From: UBA5158 sp040389045
GTDB taxonomy: Bacteria > Pseudomonadota > Gammaproteobacteria > DSM-16500
Reading direction: 5' to 3'
Assembly (NCBI GenBank): GCA_040389045.1
Contig: JAZKAT010000043.1
Coordinates: 1 to 25,294, forward strand
Length of the DNA: 25,294 nucleotides
The notes beneath the pieces were generated by a model that worked only from the letters and a program-made list of their open reading frames with translations, was not told the origin of the DNA and did not search any database. Shown here piece by piece: positions 22,147 through 25,294 of this stretch. Made by a program: the position numbers and the translations under genes. Each line of letters begins with the position of its first letter. Position 1 is the first letter of the stretch.

Positions 22147-23598
22147 TCATCCCTGTCCGCGCGAATAATGCGTTAAATACTGCATAATTTTATCTTCCAG
22201 CAGGCGGTATTGCCAGATTGAACCGTATTTACTGTTAATCATAATCACAAACGCGATCGGTTCCCGGTCGGCGCTCATGGCATAACCTGCCAGAGAAACC
22301 ACACCCTGAATGGTGCCGGTTTTCGCGCGTACCCGCCATTGAATATTACGCATACGACGTTTTAACGTGCCATCCACTCCCGCCACCGGCAGGGCCGCCA
22401 CGAAATCATAATTTGTCGCATGATTGTGAAAAGTAAAATCCAGTACCTTAAGCATTTGCGCGGGCGTGACCTGGTTGTAACGCGATAAACCGGAGCCATC
22501 CATCAAGCTCATACGCCAGATATCCACGCCAGCGTGTTGCGCGAGTATTTGTTCCACCGCGGTGGCGCCATTTTCCCAAGTACCCGGGCGGTGAGAAAAT
22601 TTCTCACCCAGTTTTTTAAAAATTGAGCCAGCGATAATGTTGTCAGACATTTTTAACATGTCAGAAATCATTTCCTTCAACGGTTTTGAATCATGGTGCG
22701 CAAGTTCAGTGGTTGCGCTGCTGGCCTTGCCTGCCGTGATGGTGCCTTGTACCTCAATACCATTACGCACTAATAAATCATTGAGCAGAGATTTATTGTA
22801 TTGCACCACATCATTAATCACGGAACTTACCCCGCCGCTATGGCCTTTAGCCAGACAACCGCTAATGGCAACCGTGCCACCGTGCGCAGAGTCGACCCGA
22901 ATGTAACAGGTGCGGCTGGAACGGGAACGGGTCACCACCGAATTTTGAATATTGGCGTAATAGGTATGGGGATCAGTAACGACTCGGGCGGTGCCACCAT
23001 TGCGTTTTGCTGGGTGCACGCTGAATGACAGACAATTGTGATTAATGATGCTGGCGCTGATCGGGGCGGCATAGCAAAAACGTTTATCATTCCATTGCCA
23101 GCCTGGGCCGGTCGTCACCTCATCGTAAGCCGTATTATCAATTAACACATTGCCGGTGATGGTATGAATATTTTTGGCTTTTAACGCGCTAATCAAATCG
23201 GCGAGATCGGCATAAGTCAGCGTAGGGTCACCACTGTTAATCAAATAAACATTGCCCTGAAGGACACTTGCATTCGGGTTTTTAGCATCGGTCACCACGC
23301 GTGTCCGAAAGGTAAATTCCGGCCCAAGGTACAGAAGCGCGGCTTCGGCAGTGAGTACTTTCAAAGTACTGGCCGGAACAAAAAGGTTTTTTTCATTAAG
23401 ATTGTAAAGTTGATCGCCATATTTCATCGATTTGATGGTAATGCCGATTTTGGAATAAGGACTGACTTTTTGTAAAGCATGATTAATGTTAGCGTTAAGT
23501 TCGTATGTGCCTTTAATGGTTGGGCCGGTAATGGCTGAAGCGGTGGTCCCCAACAAAGATGTTATCCCTAATGTTATTATTATTGCCAATAATCGCAT
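22147..23598 (-). CDS. dacB: D-alanyl-D-alanine carboxypeptidase/endopeptidase, PBP4 type
   Basis: This periplasmic peptidase (family S13) trims or cuts peptidoglycan peptide bridges. There is a signal peptide (residues 1-22, cleavage after ASA). The catalytic SxxK motif is S77-T-L-K80 in FVPASTLK, SDN is at 318-320, and KTG at 426-428. LMDGSGLSRYN, also typical of the family, is near 365-375. The large insert between SxxK and SDN matches PBP4. The 483-aa length is as expected. The gene converges with the 309-aa gene, 36 bp away, with a weak AGCCTG/CAGGCT hairpin between them. Confidence 0.95.
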   Translation of the reverse strand: MRLLAIIITLGITSLLGTTASAITGPTIKGTYELNANINHALQKVSPYSKIGITIKSMKYGDQLYNLNEKNLFVPASTLKVLTAEAALLYLGPEFTFRTRVVTDAKNPNASVLQGNVYLINSGDPTLTYADLADLISALKAKNIHTITGNVLIDNTAYDEVTTGPGWQWNDKRFCYAAPISASIINHNCLSFSVHPAKRNGGTARVVTDPHTYYANIQNSVVTRSRSSRTCYIRVDSAHGGTVAISGCLAKGHSGGVSSVINDVVQYNKSLLNDLLVRNGIEVQGTITAGKASSATTELAHHDSKPLKEMISDMLKMSDNIIAGSIFKKLGEKFSHRPGTWENGATAVEQILAQHAGVDIWRMSLMDGSGLSRYNQVTPAQMLKVLDFTFHNHATNYDFVAALPVAGVDGTLKRRMRNIQWRVRAKTGTIQGVVSLAGYAMSADREPIAFVIMINSKYGSIWQYRLLEDKIMQYLTHYSRGQG

Positions 23599-23782
23599 GG
23601 CTGCTCCCTGTTATAAACTAAGCATCTAATAACTTAGCTTGTACTAAACTTGCATGGATATGTAAACACTTGTGCTACAATGCGTTTTTAACGGCTAGTA
23701 GCGAGTGGCTTTATAAACCACCTAATACGATAAGTATATACTAACCCATTAAAATTTTGAGTTTTTTAGCAGGAGAAGAGCA

Positions 23783-23977
23783 GTGAGTAAAAACCCTATA
23801 CTGAGGGATTATGTTAGCGATTTAGACAAGTTTCTGCAGGAATTTGACCAGCAGCATCCGGTTTTATCGCAAACCCAGCAACGGGAAGTCACCAAATACC
23901 GCCGCATCTATCGCTTGCGGGATGAAAATGCCGAAAAACCCACGCTACCCGCAACGAAACTTTGGGAAGGATTTTGA
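23783..23977 (+). CDS. Small hypothetical protein, 64 aa
   Basis: A hydrophilic, charged, probably helical protein (starts MSKNPILRDYVSDLDKFLQEF) with no signal or membrane segment. I do not recognise the family. The GTG start has an AGGAGA ribosome binding site at good distance, and codon use looks like that of real neighbours, so it is probably translated. The next small gene starts 3 bp after its stop, so the two form a pair. The 184-bp region upstream, shared with dacB, holds an imperfect palindrome (GTGGCTTTATAAACCAC) and TATACT at 23737-23742, a possible -10. Confidence 0.7.
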   Translation: MSKNPILRDYVSDLDKFLQEFDQQHPVLSQTQQREVTKYRRIYRLRDENAEKPTLPATKLWEGF

Positions 23978-23980
23978 GTT

Positions 23981-24199
23981 ATGCAAAACATATATGCCCG
24001 TTTGTTGCCGTTTATTTTCCTTGGAATTGCCTTAGTCGCCTTAATTTTTGGCTTGATTTTGCTCGCTTATTTATTTATCTTTGGCGCGCTGGTGGGGCTG
24101 GCTTTATTTACCGTGGCATATATTAAACAACGGTTTTTTGCTTCCAAAGAAATCATCATCCCCAAAAAGCAAGGGCGCACGATTGATCATGATGAATGA
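23981..24199 (+). CDS. Small membrane protein, 72 aa
   Basis: The N-terminal two thirds are hydrophobic (LLPFIFLGIALVALIFGLIL, then LAYLFIFGALVGLALFTVAY), probably two TM helices with a tight turn. A basic, polar tail (KQRFFASKEIIIPKKQGR) would face the cytoplasm. I do not recognise the family. It starts 3 bp after the 64-aa gene and is probably cotranslated with it. The MFS gene follows 67 bp later. Confidence 0.68.
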   Translation: MQNIYARLLPFIFLGIALVALIFGLILLAYLFIFGALVGLALFTVAYIKQRFFASKEIIIPKKQGRTIDHDE

Positions 24200-24266
24200 A
24201 CAGAAATCCCCCTATCGTGTAAGATCTATAGCTAGCGGACGCCAATCGCGGTAATCATAAAAAACC

Positions 24267-25294
24267 ATGCACGCTAACCCAAGACGTTCGATTTTTCCGT
24301 TATTAGGGATTATGGTATTTGACCATACCAGTCTCAATATTACTTTTCCGGTGTTGACCTTAATTTTCTTTGATACCCACAGCAATTTGTTTGCGCCGGA
24401 AACTTCGTATGCGGTGCGCAGCATGTGGTATGGCTTTTGTGTAGCGGTGCCGCACATGGTTAATATTTTTATGGCGCCCGTGTTGAGTTCGCTGTCCGAT
24501 GAATTTGGCCGAAAAAAAATATTATTCGCGGGTACGTTAGGCGCATTGTTATTTGCCTTGATAGGTGGCTTTGGAATTTATTTGGGACTGATAAGTTTAT
24601 TTTTTTTAGGAATGATTATTCAGGGAATTTTTTCGCGCACCAATCCTATTGCGCAAGCGGTCATTGGTGATGTCAGTCCAGTGGCGACTAAAATTCGTAA
24701 CATGGGTTATTTGCAAACGTCAATTTCCATAGGGGCTTTTATCGGGCCATTGCTGGGGGGATATTTTGCTAACAAGTATTTTTTCGCGGAGTTAAATTAT
24801 TCCTTGCCGTTTTTTATTGCGGCAATCTTTGGTGGGATTAGCTGTGTATTGACGTTATTATTTTTTCAAGAAACGTTAACGGTAAAACGCGCTGCCAGAT
24901 GGAGTGGTTTTAACTGGGTAGTGGTAAAAGAAGTATTTACCAATCGGCAAGTGTTACAAATTTCGCTGGTTTTATTATTGAGTCAAATCAGCTGGAGCAT
25001 GTATTACCAATTTATCCCACCGATTTTAAAAGCGACCCTGGGTTTTAATTCCCATGGTTTGGGAATTTTTGTCGGCATGATTTCATTTTGGCTGACGCTG
25101 GCGACGACATTTGGCATTAAGATTTTTGAAAAATATTTACCGTTTCGGAAAATTTTGTTGTGGTCTTTGTATTTAGTGTTGATAGGTTTGCTAATCTGTG
25201 CGAGTTTTTGTTTAACGCATAAATCGGGCGAGTCGGATTTATTTATCTGGCTGTCCGCCGCGCCTATCGCGATAGGTGATGTGGTTGCCTATAG
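24267..25294 (+). CDS. Major facilitator superfamily transporter, N-terminal part (cut by window end)
   Basis: At least 342 residues run open to the window end. TM1 is followed by TM2, and then the MFS signature loop between TM2 and TM3 reads LSSLSDEFGRKKIL (usual G/S-x-LSDRFGRKxxL). A 'GFIGPLLGG'-like motif C element appears as GAFIGPLLGGYFANKYF in TM5, and further TM pairs follow. This layout is typical of drug/H+ antiporters and metabolite exporters of the TetA-like groups; the substrate cannot be told. The ATG at 24267 is the first start after an in-frame TAA. No clear ribosome binding site is seen. Legionellales genomes carry many such transporters. Confidence 0.88.
   Translation, partial: MHANPRRSIFPLLGIMVFDHTSLNITFPVLTLIFFDTHSNLFAPETSYAVRSMWYGFCVAVPHMVNIFMAPVLSSLSDEFGRKKILFAGTLGALLFALIGGFGIYLGLISLFFLGMIIQGIFSRTNPIAQAVIGDVSPVATKIRNMGYLQTSISIGAFIGPLLGGYFANKYFFAELNYSLPFFIAAIFGGISCVLTLLFFQETLTVKRAARWSGFNWVVVKEVFTNRQVLQISLVLLLSQISWSMYYQFIPPILKATLGFNSHGLGIFVGMISFWLTLATTFGIKIFEKYLPFRKILLWSLYLVLIGLLICASFCLTHKSGESDLFIWLSAAPIAIGDVVAY

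Noticed and set aside
24212..24457. Minus-strand 81-aa open frame
   Set aside because: It overlaps the start of the MFS gene on the opposite strand and shows no domain or ribosome binding site.
1..25294. CRISPR arrays, tRNA or rRNA genes, integrases and insertion-sequence transposases
   Set aside because: None was seen on either strand. Repeats present are REP hairpins, the origin modules and one coding tandem repeat.

Overview
The window is a gammaproteobacterial chromosome segment of moderate to low GC. Its conserved backbone is rpmH-rnpA-yidD-yidC-mnmE, then mnmG-rsmG-parA-queF-ubiE-ubiJ-ubiB. Around it lie orphan, effector-like genes, REP-type hairpins and TTAA-N7-TTAA promoters that resemble PmrA boxes. 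Together these suggest a member of the Legionellales (Legionella/Coxiella/Berkiella/Aquicella-like), probably host-associated. This placement is inferred from gene order, protein style and promoter motifs, not from a database search.

Layout. (1) 1-356: 3' end of folP (dihydropteroate synthase). (2) 337-6047: an AT-rich accessory block. It holds a 786-aa polytopic protein of unknown function, a 405-aa J-domain protein with a PmrA-like promoter, a putative secreted protein lying over the remnant of another gene, and a DUF3800 protein behind two palindromes. (3) 6225-7475: folC. (4) About 7520-8470: a probable replication origin. It has several DnaA boxes and two copies of a ~75-bp DnaA-box plus AT-rich module, on either side of a small gene for a K+-channel-like membrane protein. 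dnaA itself is not in the window. (5) 8412-12218: a strong sigma-70 promoter, then rpmH, rnpA, yidD, yidC and mnmE, tightly packed. (6) A phosphoribosyltransferase gene and a convergent periplasmic PEBP/YbhB-like gene meet at a strong hairpin. (7) 13573-20845: promoter and a seven-gene same-strand chain for tRNA modification (mnmG), 16S rRNA methylation (rsmG), chromosome partitioning (parA, without parB), queuosine synthesis (queF) and ubiquinone synthesis (ubiE, ubiJ, ubiB). (8) 20850-20942: a pair of inverted REP hairpins. (9) 20960-21169: a 100-N scaffold gap with the same 55 bp on both sides, most likely an unmerged assembly overlap. The 55 bp carries a second PmrA-like promoter, serving a 309-aa effector-like gene. 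(10) dacB (PBP4) on the minus strand, two small conserved-looking genes, and a major-facilitator transporter cut by the window end.

Genes to the right of the proposed origin run mostly on the + strand. Those to the left run mostly on the - strand, as expected for leading-strand bias away from an origin near 7.5-8.4 kb. The most interesting material is the pair of matching PmrA-like promoters in front of orphan genes (one with a J-domain and what looks like an inactivated cysteine-protease-like core) and the duplicated origin module.
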